64,000 nucleotides of DNA. Origin: Polaribacter septentrionalilitoris (GTDB lineage: Bacteria; Bacteroidota; Bacteroidia; Flavobacteriales; Flavobacteriaceae). The position numbers and the translations under genes were made by a program. How positions within the stretch are numbered: the stretch's first letter is position 1; every line of letters begins with the position of its first letter. The notes under the pieces were generated by a model. It made no database searches and was not told the origin of the DNA. It saw nothing but the letters and a program-made list of their open reading frames with translations. The DNA lies in NCBI RefSeq assembly GCF_009832745.1, contig NZ_VRMJ01000041.1:191001-255000 (forward strand), written 5' to 3'. Below, piece by piece: positions 8,971 to 17,767 of this stretch.

Positions 8971-9070
8971 TTTCGGGCGTTTCCTTTCAGGTCAGGCTTT
9001 TCGTTACAATCTTTTTATTCATCCTTCATAAAAAGGATTTTCACTACAATCCTTAACGCAACTTATTTGT
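8971..9070 (-). repeat. Dispersed intergenic repeat, copy 1 (inverted relative to copy at 31.7 kb)
   Basis: Read on the minus strand this stretch contains TTGCGTTAAGGATTG, then CCTTTTTATG, AATAAAAAGAT, TAACGAAAAGCC and GAAACGCCC, in the same order as in the stretch at 31695-31830. The blocks match with small differences and the middle is shorter here. It encodes nothing plausible. It lies between the rpmE2 terminator and the GltB-like gene. Confidence 0.7.
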
Positions 9071-9135
9071 AAGCTATTGTTATAAATTTAGACGAAAAGC
9101 GTATTTTTAGCATCCTTTACATTAAAAATTTGATA

Positions 9136-10641
9136 ATGAGAAACACTATTTTAGCCATACTTATAATTACCACAATTTTATTTGGAGTTTTAGTTTATTT
9201 CATTCCACAGATAGGAACAATTATATTATTGTCAATTTCAAGTGTATTAACTTTGATTGCTATTTACGATAGTTTACAAACCAAACATTCTTTGTTAAGA
9301 AGTTTTCCTTTGGTTGCACGATTACGGTGGTTTTTTGAAGAAGAAAGAGAGAAAATACAACAGTATTTTATTGAAGACGATTTAAGCGGAACACCAATAA
9401 ACAGAGAAAAGAGAAGTATAGTTTATCAACGTGCAAAACTAGAAAAAGAAACTATTCCTTTTGGAACACAACACGATGTTTATAAAAAAGGATATGAATT
9501 TGTAAAACATTCTTTGTTTCCAAAAGATCATCATCAAATAAAAGGAGAAAAAGTACTTTTTGGTTCAGACAAATGTAAGCAACCATATAGAAGTTCTATT
9601 ATTAATATCTCTGCAATGTCTTTTGGCTCTTTAAGTAAAAATGCAATAAAAGCACTAAATCAAGGTGCAGCAATGGGTAATTTTGCACATAATACAGGAG
9701 AAGGAGGAATATCACCTTATCATTTACAAGGTGGTGATTTAATTTTTCAAGTGGGTACAGGGTATTTTGGAGCAGGAAAAACCGTAGAAGGAAAACGCGT
9801 TTTTGATGATGCAATTTTTAAAGAAAATGCTATTAGACCACAAGTAAAAATGATTGAAATTAAATTCTCTCAAGGTGCTAAACCAGGTCATGGAGGAATT
9901 TTACCAGCTCAAAAAAATACCCAAGAAATTGCAACCATAAGAAAAGTTGAACCTTTTACGCAAGTAGATTCACCTCCAAGTCATTCTGCATTTTCGAATT
10001 TTGAAGAAATGATTACTTTCATACAAAAAGTAAGAGATTTATCGGAAGGAAAACCAGTAGGAATTAAATTTTGTGTTGGAGATACCGATGAAATTGAACA
10101 AATGATTCAAACTTTTGCAAAGGCTGATAATTATCCAGATTTTATAGCGGTAGATGGTGGAGAAGGAGGTACTGGTGCAGCTCCTCCAGAATTTACAAAC
10201 TACATTGGTACACCTTTACAAGAAGGATTGGTTTTTGTAAATACACTTTTAAAGAAATATAAATTAAAAAATCAAATAAAAATTATTGCTAGCGGAAAAG
10301 CCATTGATGCTTTTGATGTTATTAAATACTTAGCATTGGGAGCAGATGCCATAGCAATGGCAAGAAGTTTTATGCTAAGTTTGGGCTGTATTCAGGCTAG
10401 AGAATGTAACTTAGATACCTGCCCTGTTGGTGTAGCAACCCAAGATGATGATTTGGTAAAAGCTTTGGTGGTTGAAAAGAAAAATGTACGAGTTAAAAAT
10501 TATCATGATAAAACCATAAAAGCAGTAAAAGAAATGACTGCCGCTATGGGGTTAGATTCAATTGCTGATATTGAATCTAAACACATTTTTAGAAGAGAAA
10601 AGAAAGATATAATTGAAAACTTAGAAAATATTTATACTTAA
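9136..10641 (+). CDS. FMN-binding glutamate synthase-like (GltB central domain) membrane protein
   Basis: 501 residues from the ATG; a TTG two codons earlier is also in frame. Two hydrophobic helices (about 5-23 and 25-45) anchor the protein. Then comes a GltB-like FMN barrel: SAMSFGSLSKNA, GEGGISPYH, GGEGGTGAAPPEF and a 3Fe-4S-type cysteine pattern C-x5-C-x4-C (CIQARECNLDTC, about 415-426). It lacks the amidotransferase and C-terminal beta-helix domains of true glutamate synthase, so glutamate synthesis is unlikely on its own. Its stop shares one base with the start of ypdA, which suggests translational coupling and a redox partnership (inference). Confidence 0.85.
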   Translation: MRNTILAILIITTILFGVLVYFIPQIGTIILLSISSVLTLIAIYDSLQTKHSLLRSFPLVARLRWFFEEEREKIQQYFIEDDLSGTPINREKRSIVYQRAKLEKETIPFGTQHDVYKKGYEFVKHSLFPKDHHQIKGEKVLFGSDKCKQPYRSSIINISAMSFGSLSKNAIKALNQGAAMGNFAHNTGEGGISPYHLQGGDLIFQVGTGYFGAGKTVEGKRVFDDAIFKENAIRPQVKMIEIKFSQGAKPGHGGILPAQKNTQEIATIRKVEPFTQVDSPPSHSAFSNFEEMITFIQKVRDLSEGKPVGIKFCVGDTDEIEQMIQTFAKADNYPDFIAVDGGEGGTGAAPPEFTNYIGTPLQEGLVFVNTLLKKYKLKNQIKIIASGKAIDAFDVIKYLALGADAIAMARSFMLSLGCIQARECNLDTCPVGVATQDDDLVKALVVEKKNVRVKNYHDKTIKAVKEMTAAMGLDSIADIESKHIFRREKKDIIENLENIYT

Positions 10642-11603
10642 TGAAGAACATTGATGTTGTTATTATTGGTGGAGGACCTATTGGAATTGCTTGCGGATTA
10701 GAAGCGCAAAAAAAAGGATTTTCATACATCATTTTAGAGAAAGGACCTATTGTGAACTCGCTCTATAATTATCCTATAAATATGCAGTTCTTCTCATCAT
10801 CAGAACGTTTAGAAATTGATGATATTCCGTTTATTAGTAAAGAGGCAAAACCGAGTAGAAGTGAAGCTTTAGAATATTATAGAAGAATTGCAACCTCAAA
10901 TAAACTCAATATTCATTTGTTTGAAAAAGTAGAAAAGGTAGTTAAAAACGAAGGTTTTTTTTCTGTAGAAACTACAAAAGACAACTATCAAGCAAAAAAT
11001 GTAATTGTAGCTACAGGTTTTTATGATATCCCAAATAAGCTAAATGTTTTTGGTGAAGATTTACCAAAAGTAGCTCATTATTATAAAGATCCTCATTTTT
11101 ATGCAGGACAAAAATTAGCGATTGTTGGTGCCAGTAATTCAGCGATTGACGCTGCGTTAGAATGCTGGCGAAAAGGTGCTGAGGTAACTTTAATTATTCG
11201 TGGAAATGAAGTTGGGCAGCGTGTAAAATATTGGGTAAGACCACATATCATCAATAGAATAGAAGAAGGAAGTATCAAGGCTTATTACAATGCGAATATT
11301 TCGGAAATTAGGGAAACAGAAATCGATATCAAAACTAAAAACGGAATAGAAACTATAGAAAATGACTTTGTTTTAGCTTTAATTGGCTACAGACCCAACT
11401 TTTATTTTTTAACCCAATTGGGTATTTCACTTTCTAACGAAACAAAAAAACCGACTTACAACCCAGAAACTATGGAGACAAATGTAAAAGGTGTTTATTT
11501 AGCTGGAGTAATTTGTGGAGGTATGGAAACTCACAAATGGTTCATAGAGAACTCTCGTATTCATGCTAAAATGGTTGTGGATGATATTCTAGAGAAAACT
11601 TAA
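10641..11603 (+). CDS. ypdA: YpdA family bacillithiol-disulfide reductase-like flavoprotein
   Basis: 320 residues, the usual YpdA length. The FAD motif GGGPIGIACG is at residues 9-18, the second dinucleotide site GASNSAIDAALE is near 168, and the family-specific N-terminal region NYPINMQFFSSS near 50-60 is present. The C-terminal motif VYLAGVICGGMETHKWFIENSR is split by the FAD-binding loop. YpdA reduces oxidised bacillithiol with NADPH, and many Bacteroidota make bacillithiol. It begins on the last base of the upstream GltB-like gene. Its transcript probably ends at the hairpin just downstream. Confidence 0.9.
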   Translation: MKNIDVVIIGGGPIGIACGLEAQKKGFSYIILEKGPIVNSLYNYPINMQFFSSSERLEIDDIPFISKEAKPSRSEALEYYRRIATSNKLNIHLFEKVEKVVKNEGFFSVETTKDNYQAKNVIVATGFYDIPNKLNVFGEDLPKVAHYYKDPHFYAGQKLAIVGASNSAIDAALECWRKGAEVTLIIRGNEVGQRVKYWVRPHIINRIEEGSIKAYYNANISEIRETEIDIKTKNGIETIENDFVLALIGYRPNFYFLTQLGISLSNETKKPTYNPETMETNVKGVYLAGVICGGMETHKWFIENSRIHAKMVVDDILEKT

Positions 11604-11646
11604 ATTTTTAATTTTGCTAGCATATCACGTTTATGATACGTTTTGT

Positions 11647-11674
11647 AAACGAAACTATCAAATTTCGTTTTTTT
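11647..11674 (+). terminator. Terminator after ypdA
   Basis: AAACGAAA / TTTCGTTT 8-bp stem with an 8-base loop followed by four more T, about 45 bases after the ypdA stop. The stem is AT-rich, so it is of moderate strength. Confidence 0.6.
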
Positions 11675-11709
11675 AAGTTGCAAAATCAACAATAAAAATT
11701 ACTTGTTTT

Positions 11710-11744
11710 AATAAAAAAACCACCTCAAAAAAATGAGGTGGTTT
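11710..11744 (-). terminator. Terminator after gcvP
   Basis: Perfect 11-bp stem AAACCACCTCA / TGAGGTGGTTT at 11717-11727 and 11734-11744. On the minus strand the stem is followed by a run of seven T, 18 bases beyond the gcvP stop. Confidence 0.85.
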
Positions 11745-11761
11745 ACAATAGACTATTTGTC

Positions 11762-14647
11762 CTACATATAATCTTCTATTGGGTTACAAGAACAAATTAA
11801 GTTTCGATCACCAAAAGCATCATCTACTCTTCTTACAGAAGGCCAAAATTTATTATCAGCAATGTATTCTAAAGGAAAAGCCGCTTGTTTTCTTGTGTAT
11901 GGTAAATCCCATTCATCAGATGTTAACATGGCTTGTGTATGAGGAGCATTTTTTAAAGGATTGTTTTCATCCTCTTTTGTAGCAACTTCAATTTCTTTTC
12001 TGATAGAAATCATGGCATCACAAAAACGATCTAATTCTGCTAAACTCTCAGATTCTGTAGGTTCTATCATCATAGTTCCACCTACTGGAAAAGATACTGT
12101 TGGTGCATGAAAACCATAATCTATCAAACGTTTTGCAATGTCTACTACTTCAATTCCATTTTGTTTAAAATCTCTACAATCAATAATCATTTCGTGAGCT
12201 GCACGACCTTTTTCTCCAGTATACAAGGTATCATAATGACCTTGTAAACGTTCTTTGATGTAGTTTGCATTTAAAATAGCATTCTTGGTAGAATTGGTTA
12301 ATCCTCTAAAACCAAGCATGGTAATGTATCCGTAAGAAATTAAACAGGCTAAAGCAGAACCCCAAGGTGCAGCAGAAATAGCTGTAATTGCGTTTTCTCC
12401 TCCAGTTTCTACAACAGGATTTGTTGGTAAAAACGGGACCAATTGAGGTGCGACACAAATAGGGCCAACTCCAGGGCCACCACCTCCATGAGGAATGGCA
12501 AAAGTTTTGTGTAAGTTTAAGTGACAAACATCAGCACCAATTGTAGCAGGATTTGTCAATCCAACTTGAGCGTTCATGTTTGCGCCATCCATGTATACTT
12601 GTCCACCATTATCATGAATAATTTTGGTAATTTCTTGAATAGCACTTTCAAAAACTCCATGAGTAGAAGGGTATGTTACCATTAACGCAGCCAAATTGTC
12701 TGAATGTTCTTCAGCTTTTGCGCGTAAATCTTCTACATCAATATTACCGTTTTCATCAGTTTTAGTTACCACAACTTTCATACCTGCCATAACTGCTGAG
12801 GCAGGATTTGTTCCGTGTGCAGAAGCAGGAATAATACAAATATTTCTATGATAATCTTTTCTAGATTGATGATACGCTCTAATAGTCATTAAACCAGCAA
12901 ACTCACCTTGAGCACCAGAATTGGGTTGTAAAGATGTGCCAGCAAAACCAGTAATAATATTTAATTGATGTTCTAATTTTTTTAAAACTTCTTGATATCC
13001 TTCAGCTTGATTTAAAGGTACAAATGGGTGAATATTTCCCCACTGTGGATCACTTAGAGGCAACATCTCTGAAGCTGCATTCAACTTCATGGTACAAGAA
13101 CCTAAAGAAATCATAGAATGATTTAATGCTAAATCTTTACGCTCTAATTTCTTGATGTAACGCATCATGTCTGTTTCAGATTGATACGTGTTAAAGATGT
13201 CATTGTCTAAAAAGGATGTATTTCTTTGTATGTTTTCAGAAATTACTTCAAAATCAGAATGAAAAGGCTCTTGCGTTAAAATTTGAGAAAACGTATCGTA
13301 ATTCTCTTCTTTCACTGGGTTTGGACGTTTTTTTACTTGACCTAAAAGTGTAAATAAGGTCATTAAGTCTTTTTGAGTAGTTGCCTCATTTAAAGAAATA
13401 GACACTAAATTATCAGAAATATAATTAAAGTTTACTTCAAAAGATTCAGCTATAGGTCTTAAACGAATAGCATCAATCTCAACTAAAAGAGTATCAAAAT
13501 AAGAAGAATTCAATTGTTTAAAACCAGCTTTTTCTAAATAATTAGCAACTAGTTTTGTTTTGTTGTGTACGGTATCTGCAATGTATTGTAAACCACTTTT
13601 ACCATGATAAACCGCATACATTCCTGCCATTACTGCCAATAAAACTTGTGCAGTACAAATGTTAGACGTTGCTTTTTCGCGTTTAATGTGTTGTTCGCGT
13701 GTTTGTAATGCCATACGTAAAGCTCGTTCTCCGTTTTTGTCTTTGGTTACACCAATAATACGTCCAGGAATACTTCTTTTGTATTTTTCTTTAGTAGCAA
13801 AATAACCTGCATGAGGACCTCCGTAACCTAAAGGAATTCCAAAACGCTGCGTGGTTCCAACAACTACATCAACACCAAATTCAGCAGGTGCTTTTAATTT
13901 TACTAACGATAAAATATCAGCAGCAACTGCTACTTTTATATTTTTTTCATTTGCTTTTGCTACAAAATTGGTGTAGTCGTATACTTGTCCGTGTTTTCCA
14001 GGATATTGTAAAATTGCTCCGTAAAACTCATCAGAAAAATCAAATTCTTCATGATTTCCAATAACAAGCTCAACACCAATAGGAGTAGAACGTGTTTGTA
14101 AAACCGACAAAGTTTGAGGTAGAATTTCTTCAGAAACAAAAAACTTACAAACTCCAGCTTTTTTCTGAGCTCTTTCTCGCACATCAAATAACAATGCCAT
14201 GGCTTCTGCTGCAGCTGTAGATTCGTCTAGCAAAGAGGCATTTGCCAACTCCATTCCTGTTAAATCACAAACCATAGTTTGATAATTTAACAACGCCTCT
14301 AGACGTCCTTGAGCAATTTCTGCTTGATAAGGTGTGTAGGCAGTATACCACCCCGGATTTTCTAAAATATTACGTTGAATAACACTAGGTACAATCGCTT
14401 CGTGATATCCTAAACCAATATAACTTTTAAAAACTCTATTTTTTTCTGAAAGTTTTTTAATATGTGCCAAGTATTCGTATTCGCTCATAGCAGGCGCTAA
14501 ATCTAAATCCTCTTTTAGGCGAATATTATCTGGCACAGTTTCTAAAATTAACTGATCTAAACTGTTAGCTTTAATAGTAGCTAGCATTTTTTCTTGCTCC
14601 TCTTTGTTAGGGCCAATATGTCTAAGTTGAAACGAATTTGTGTTCAT
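11762..14647 (-). CDS. gcvP: Glycine dehydrogenase (decarboxylating), P-protein
   Basis: 961 residues, full length for the single-chain P-protein of the glycine cleavage system. It has two homologous halves. The N-terminal half starts at RHIGPN, and the C-terminal half carries the PLP lysine K714 in LNLHKTFAIPHGGGGPG. Also visible are GSCTMKLNA, SAHGTNPAS and the end motif SVRRVDDAFGDRN. With the T, H and L proteins it decarboxylates glycine and passes CH2 to tetrahydrofolate. Those partners are not in the window. No glycine riboswitch is visible in the 186-base upstream region. The gene is monocistronic, with a clear terminator. Confidence 0.98.
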   Translation of the reverse strand: MNTNSFQLRHIGPNKEEQEKMLATIKANSLDQLILETVPDNIRLKEDLDLAPAMSEYEYLAHIKKLSEKNRVFKSYIGLGYHEAIVPSVIQRNILENPGWYTAYTPYQAEIAQGRLEALLNYQTMVCDLTGMELANASLLDESTAAAEAMALLFDVRERAQKKAGVCKFFVSEEILPQTLSVLQTRSTPIGVELVIGNHEEFDFSDEFYGAILQYPGKHGQVYDYTNFVAKANEKNIKVAVAADILSLVKLKAPAEFGVDVVVGTTQRFGIPLGYGGPHAGYFATKEKYKRSIPGRIIGVTKDKNGERALRMALQTREQHIKREKATSNICTAQVLLAVMAGMYAVYHGKSGLQYIADTVHNKTKLVANYLEKAGFKQLNSSYFDTLLVEIDAIRLRPIAESFEVNFNYISDNLVSISLNEATTQKDLMTLFTLLGQVKKRPNPVKEENYDTFSQILTQEPFHSDFEVISENIQRNTSFLDNDIFNTYQSETDMMRYIKKLERKDLALNHSMISLGSCTMKLNAASEMLPLSDPQWGNIHPFVPLNQAEGYQEVLKKLEHQLNIITGFAGTSLQPNSGAQGEFAGLMTIRAYHQSRKDYHRNICIIPASAHGTNPASAVMAGMKVVVTKTDENGNIDVEDLRAKAEEHSDNLAALMVTYPSTHGVFESAIQEITKIIHDNGGQVYMDGANMNAQVGLTNPATIGADVCHLNLHKTFAIPHGGGGPGVGPICVAPQLVPFLPTNPVVETGGENAITAISAAPWGSALACLISYGYITMLGFRGLTNSTKNAILNANYIKERLQGHYDTLYTGEKGRAAHEMIIDCRDFKQNGIEVVDIAKRLIDYGFHAPTVSFPVGGTMMIEPTESESLAELDRFCDAMISIRKEIEVATKEDENNPLKNAPHTQAMLTSDEWDLPYTRKQAAFPLEYIADNKFWPSVRRVDDAFGDRNLICSCNPIEDYM

Positions 14648-14729
14648 TAAATAAAGTTTAATTTAGGCTTATTTCAATCGATTTAGTTATGTTAAATTAT
14701 AGTTGGTAAATCGTTAAAATTTTGCGCAA

Positions 14730-14737
14730 CAAAAATA
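14730..14737 (-). promoter_or_regulatory. Candidate -7 element for gcvP
   Basis: On the minus strand, TATTTTTG fits TAnnTTTG about 85 bases upstream of the gcvP start. The -33 position reads GTTT, offset by one base from TTTG at the 19-base spacing, so the -33 match is imperfect. Confidence 0.35.
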
Positions 14738-14821
14738 CGCAATAAAAGAAATATGTAAACCCTGTTTTTATGCAAAACAATGTTAATTATTAACTAAATA
14801 GATTAATTATAAACAATAGGT

Positions 14822-14829
14822 TATTTTTG
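14822..14829 (+). promoter_or_regulatory. Candidate -7 element very close to the UbiA-like gene start
   Basis: TATTTTTG fits TAnnTTTG and ends only four bases before the ATG at 14834, so a transcript from it would be leaderless or nearly so. No good TTTG lies 19 bases upstream. Confidence 0.35.
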
Positions 14830-14833
14830 TGAG

Positions 14834-15661
14834 ATGAAGGGTATTAAATTAATTTTTAATTTTTACATCAACACAAGTATTCATGTTGCTTTAGCTGTGT
14901 ATGCTTTTTTAAGAATTACAGAATTGTATTTTGATTTACCATACAATCAAAATTTATATTACTTTGTGTTTTTTGGAACTATTACAGGCTATAATTTTGT
15001 AAAATATGCTGGTGTAGCAAAGTTACATCATAGAAGTTTGACAAAAGGTTTGAAAAATATTCAAATTTTTTCATTTTTTTCATTTTTAGCGTTGTGTTAT
15101 TATGCCTTTAAAATTTCTTTAGAAACTTTATTTTTCACCATCCCTTTTTGTTTGTTAACAGTTTTATATGCAGTTCCTTTTTTAAGTGGATTTGAAAAAA
15201 ATCTAAGACAAATCAGTTATCTTAAAATCATTGTAGTAGCTTTAGTTTGGGCAGGGTTTACGGTGTTAATTCCAGTACTTGATGCAGGAAAAGGAATAGA
15301 GTTTAACACTGTTTTAATGCTTTTGCAACGTTTTTTAATTGTAGTAGTTTTAATCTTGCCTTTTGATATTAGAGATGTGAAATATGATGCGATTTCTTTA
15401 CAGACAATTCCTAAGAAAATAGGAGTAGAAAAAACAAAAAAAATAGGCTTAATATTGTTGGTTTTCTCTCTAGTTTTAGAGTATTTAATGCCTTTTTCTA
15501 ATTGGGTAAAAACACCTTTTATGTTGTTCTTTTTTATCGCTATTTTATTGTTAATGAGAGCAAAAATTAATCAATCTAAATACTTCAGTTCTTTTTGGGT
15601 AGAAGCACTACCCATTGTTTGGTGGTTACTTCTTTTAGGATTTGATAATTTTTCACACTAA
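14834..15661 (+). CDS. UbiA superfamily-like membrane protein
   Basis: 275 residues with about seven to eight hydrophobic segments. The motif FDIRDVKYD (around residues 178-186), followed by TIPKKIGVEKTKKIG, resembles the second Asp-rich motif of UbiA prenyltransferases. The first Asp-rich motif (NxxxDxxxD), expected near residue 55, reads GYNFVKYAG without the acidic residues. It could therefore be a diverged or inactive prenyltransferase. It is divergent from gcvP with a short AT-rich spacer. The substrate is unknown. Confidence 0.65.
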   Translation: MKGIKLIFNFYINTSIHVALAVYAFLRITELYFDLPYNQNLYYFVFFGTITGYNFVKYAGVAKLHHRSLTKGLKNIQIFSFFSFLALCYYAFKISLETLFFTIPFCLLTVLYAVPFLSGFEKNLRQISYLKIIVVALVWAGFTVLIPVLDAGKGIEFNTVLMLLQRFLIVVVLILPFDIRDVKYDAISLQTIPKKIGVEKTKKIGLILLVFSLVLEYLMPFSNWVKTPFMLFFFIAILLLMRAKINQSKYFSSFWVEALPIVWWLLLLGFDNFSH

Positions 15662-15748
15662 AAGTTATTTTTTTTATGCTATTTTTTGATATTTCAGACA
15701 AATAAAACAGATATCGTAAAACTGTAAATTTACTTCTTAAATCTCTAC

Positions 15749-15756
15749 TATATTTG
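15749..15756 (+). promoter_or_regulatory. Candidate -7 element for serA fusion gene
   Basis: TATATTTG matches TAnnTTTG, 39 bases upstream of the ATG. There is no TTTG at the expected -33 position. A GTAAATTTAC palindrome lies just upstream at 15724-15733. Confidence 0.4.
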
Positions 15757-15795
15757 TAGATTTACACACTTAAATCAACCAAGGTTTTATAAGTA

Positions 15796-17688
15796 ATGAT
15801 TACTACAAAAAGAAATTACATTTTTGATTTTGACAGCACATTAACTCGTGTAGAAGCTTTAGATGTTTTAGCAGAAATTACGCTAGAAAACAATCCTAAG
15901 AAAGATGAAATTATTCAAGAAATAATAGATATCACTAATTTGGGGATTGATGGAGAAATCTCTTTTACAGAGTCTTTAGAAAGAAGAATCAAGTTGTTAG
16001 AGGCAAACAAATCTGACTTAGATGATTTGGTAGTTGCATTAAAAAAGCAAGTATCTAAATCTATAGAAAGTAATAAAGAATTCTTTGAAGAATTTGCAGA
16101 TGATATTTATGTGATTTCCTGTGGATTTAAAGAGTTTATAGATCCAATAGTTGCAGAATATAACATTCCATCAGAAAGAGTATTTGCAAATACTTTTGAA
16201 TTTGATAAAGATGGAAAAATTGTAAGTTTTGATAGTGCTAATCCACTGTCTCAACACAATGGAAAAATCAAGTGTTTAAAAGACATGAACCTTGAAGGAG
16301 AAATACAAGTTATTGGCGATGGTTATAGCGATTATGTAACTCGTGAAGCAGGTGTAGCTGATAAGTTTTTTGCTTACACAGAAAATGTTTCGCGTGACAA
16401 AACAACACAAAACGCAGACCATATTGCCCCGAATTTAGATGAATTTTTATACGTTAACAAGTTGCCAAGAAATATAAGTTACCCAAAGAACAGAATTAAG
16501 ATTTTATTATTAGAAAATGTACATCCAGATGCGTTTGCCAAACTTTCATCAGATGGATTTTCAGTAGAAACTGTATCTAAAAGTTTGTCTGAAGACGAAC
16601 TGATAGAAAAAATAAAAGACGTACACGTTTTAGGAATTCGCTCTAAAACTAACGTAACCCAAAAAGTGGTTGATGCTGCAGAAAAATTGATGGTGGTTAG
16701 TGCATTTTGTATTGGTACAAAACAAATCGATTTAGAAGCGTGTAAAGAAAAAGGAATTGTGGTATTTAACGCGCCTTACAGTAATACACGTTCTGTGGTT
16801 GAGTTAGCTATTGGAGAAATTATTATGTTAATGCGTTCTGTGTTTCAAAGAAGTACAGAAATTCATAATGGTCTGTGGCAAAAAACTGCTGAAGGTTCAA
16901 GAGAAGTTCGTGCAAAAAAATTAGGAATTGTTGGTTATGGTAACATTGGTAAGCAATTATCTGTTTTAGCAGAAGCTTTAGGAATGGATGTGTATTATTA
17001 TGATGTTGAAGATAAATTAGCCTTAGGTAACGCAACAAAAGTTAGTAATTTAGAAGAGTTATTGTCTATTTCTGATGCAGTTAGTTTGCACGTAGATGAT
17101 AATGCAGCTAATAAAAACTTCTTTGGAGCTAAAGAAATTGCTGCGATGAAAGATGGAGCAGTATTAGTGAATTTAGCTCGTGGTTTTGTAGTAGATATTC
17201 CTGCGTTAGTAGATGCTTTAAAATCTAAAAAATTAGCAGGTGCAGCAATAGATGTGTATCCTTCAGAACCAAGAAAAAATGGTGAATTCATTACAGAATT
17301 ACAAGGCTTACCAAATGTAATTTTAACACCTCACGTAGGTGGAAGCACAGAAGAAGCACAAAGAGATATCGCTGATTTTGTACCAAATAAAATTATGGCA
17401 TATATCAATTCAGGTAATACAGTTGATGCTGTAAACTTTCCTAATATTCGTTTGCCAAGACAAACTAATGCACACCGTTTTTTACACATTCATAAAAATG
17501 TGCCAGGTGTGATGGCAAAAATCAATAAGATTTTAGCAAAATATGATTTGAATATCAATGGACAATTTTTATCTACAGATCCAAAAGTGGGTTACGTTAT
17601 TACAGATTTAGATAAAGAATATAATAAAGAAGTAATCGAAAAACTAAGAAAAGTAGAAGGTACAATTAAATTCAGAGTACTGTATTAG
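15796..17688 (+). CDS. serA: Phosphoserine phosphatase-like HAD domain fused to D-3-phosphoglycerate dehydrogenase
   Basis: 630 residues, far longer than a usual SerA (about 410-530). Residues 1-215 are a HAD phosphatase resembling SerB: DFDST with D11 and D13, the motif-II Ser in VISCGF, and GDGYSD with D175 and D179. From about 230 comes a full D-3-phosphoglycerate dehydrogenase: Rossmann GYGNIG (G380, G382, G385), VNLARG, and the catalytic His in HVGGST at H513. A C-terminal ACT-like domain (about 550-630, HKNVPGVMAKIN) probably senses serine. The fusion would link the first and last steps of serine synthesis; SerC is not here. Fusions of this kind occur in Bacteroidota. Phosphatase activity is inferred from intact motifs. 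Confidence 0.93.
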   Translation: MITTKRNYIFDFDSTLTRVEALDVLAEITLENNPKKDEIIQEIIDITNLGIDGEISFTESLERRIKLLEANKSDLDDLVVALKKQVSKSIESNKEFFEEFADDIYVISCGFKEFIDPIVAEYNIPSERVFANTFEFDKDGKIVSFDSANPLSQHNGKIKCLKDMNLEGEIQVIGDGYSDYVTREAGVADKFFAYTENVSRDKTTQNADHIAPNLDEFLYVNKLPRNISYPKNRIKILLLENVHPDAFAKLSSDGFSVETVSKSLSEDELIEKIKDVHVLGIRSKTNVTQKVVDAAEKLMVVSAFCIGTKQIDLEACKEKGIVVFNAPYSNTRSVVELAIGEIIMLMRSVFQRSTEIHNGLWQKTAEGSREVRAKKLGIVGYGNIGKQLSVLAEALGMDVYYYDVEDKLALGNATKVSNLEELLSISDAVSLHVDDNAANKNFFGAKEIAAMKDGAVLVNLARGFVVDIPALVDALKSKKLAGAAIDVYPSEPRKNGEFITELQGLPNVILTPHVGGSTEEAQRDIADFVPNKIMAYINSGNTVDAVNFPNIRLPRQTNAHRFLHIHKNVPGVMAKINKILAKYDLNINGQFLSTDPKVGYVITDLDKEYNKEVIEKLRKVEGTIKFRVLY

Positions 17689-17698
17689 ACTTCTTAAT

Positions 17699-17753
17699 TA
17701 ATAAAACACAAAACCCTTCAAAATTAACGTTTGAAGGGTTTTGTGTTTTATTA
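17699..17753. terminator. Bidirectional terminator between serA and the J-KTSC gene
   Basis: A perfect 24-bp inverted repeat (17699-17722 and 17730-17753) with a 7-base loop. A/T runs on both flanks of the GC-richer core let it serve both convergent genes. Confidence 0.9.
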
Positions 17754-17767
17754 AAATAGCTTATTTG

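Noticed and set aside
14648-14833. Glycine riboswitch upstream of gcvP
   Set aside because: The AT-rich leader has none of the conserved glycine-aptamer blocks and cannot form the expected paired stems.
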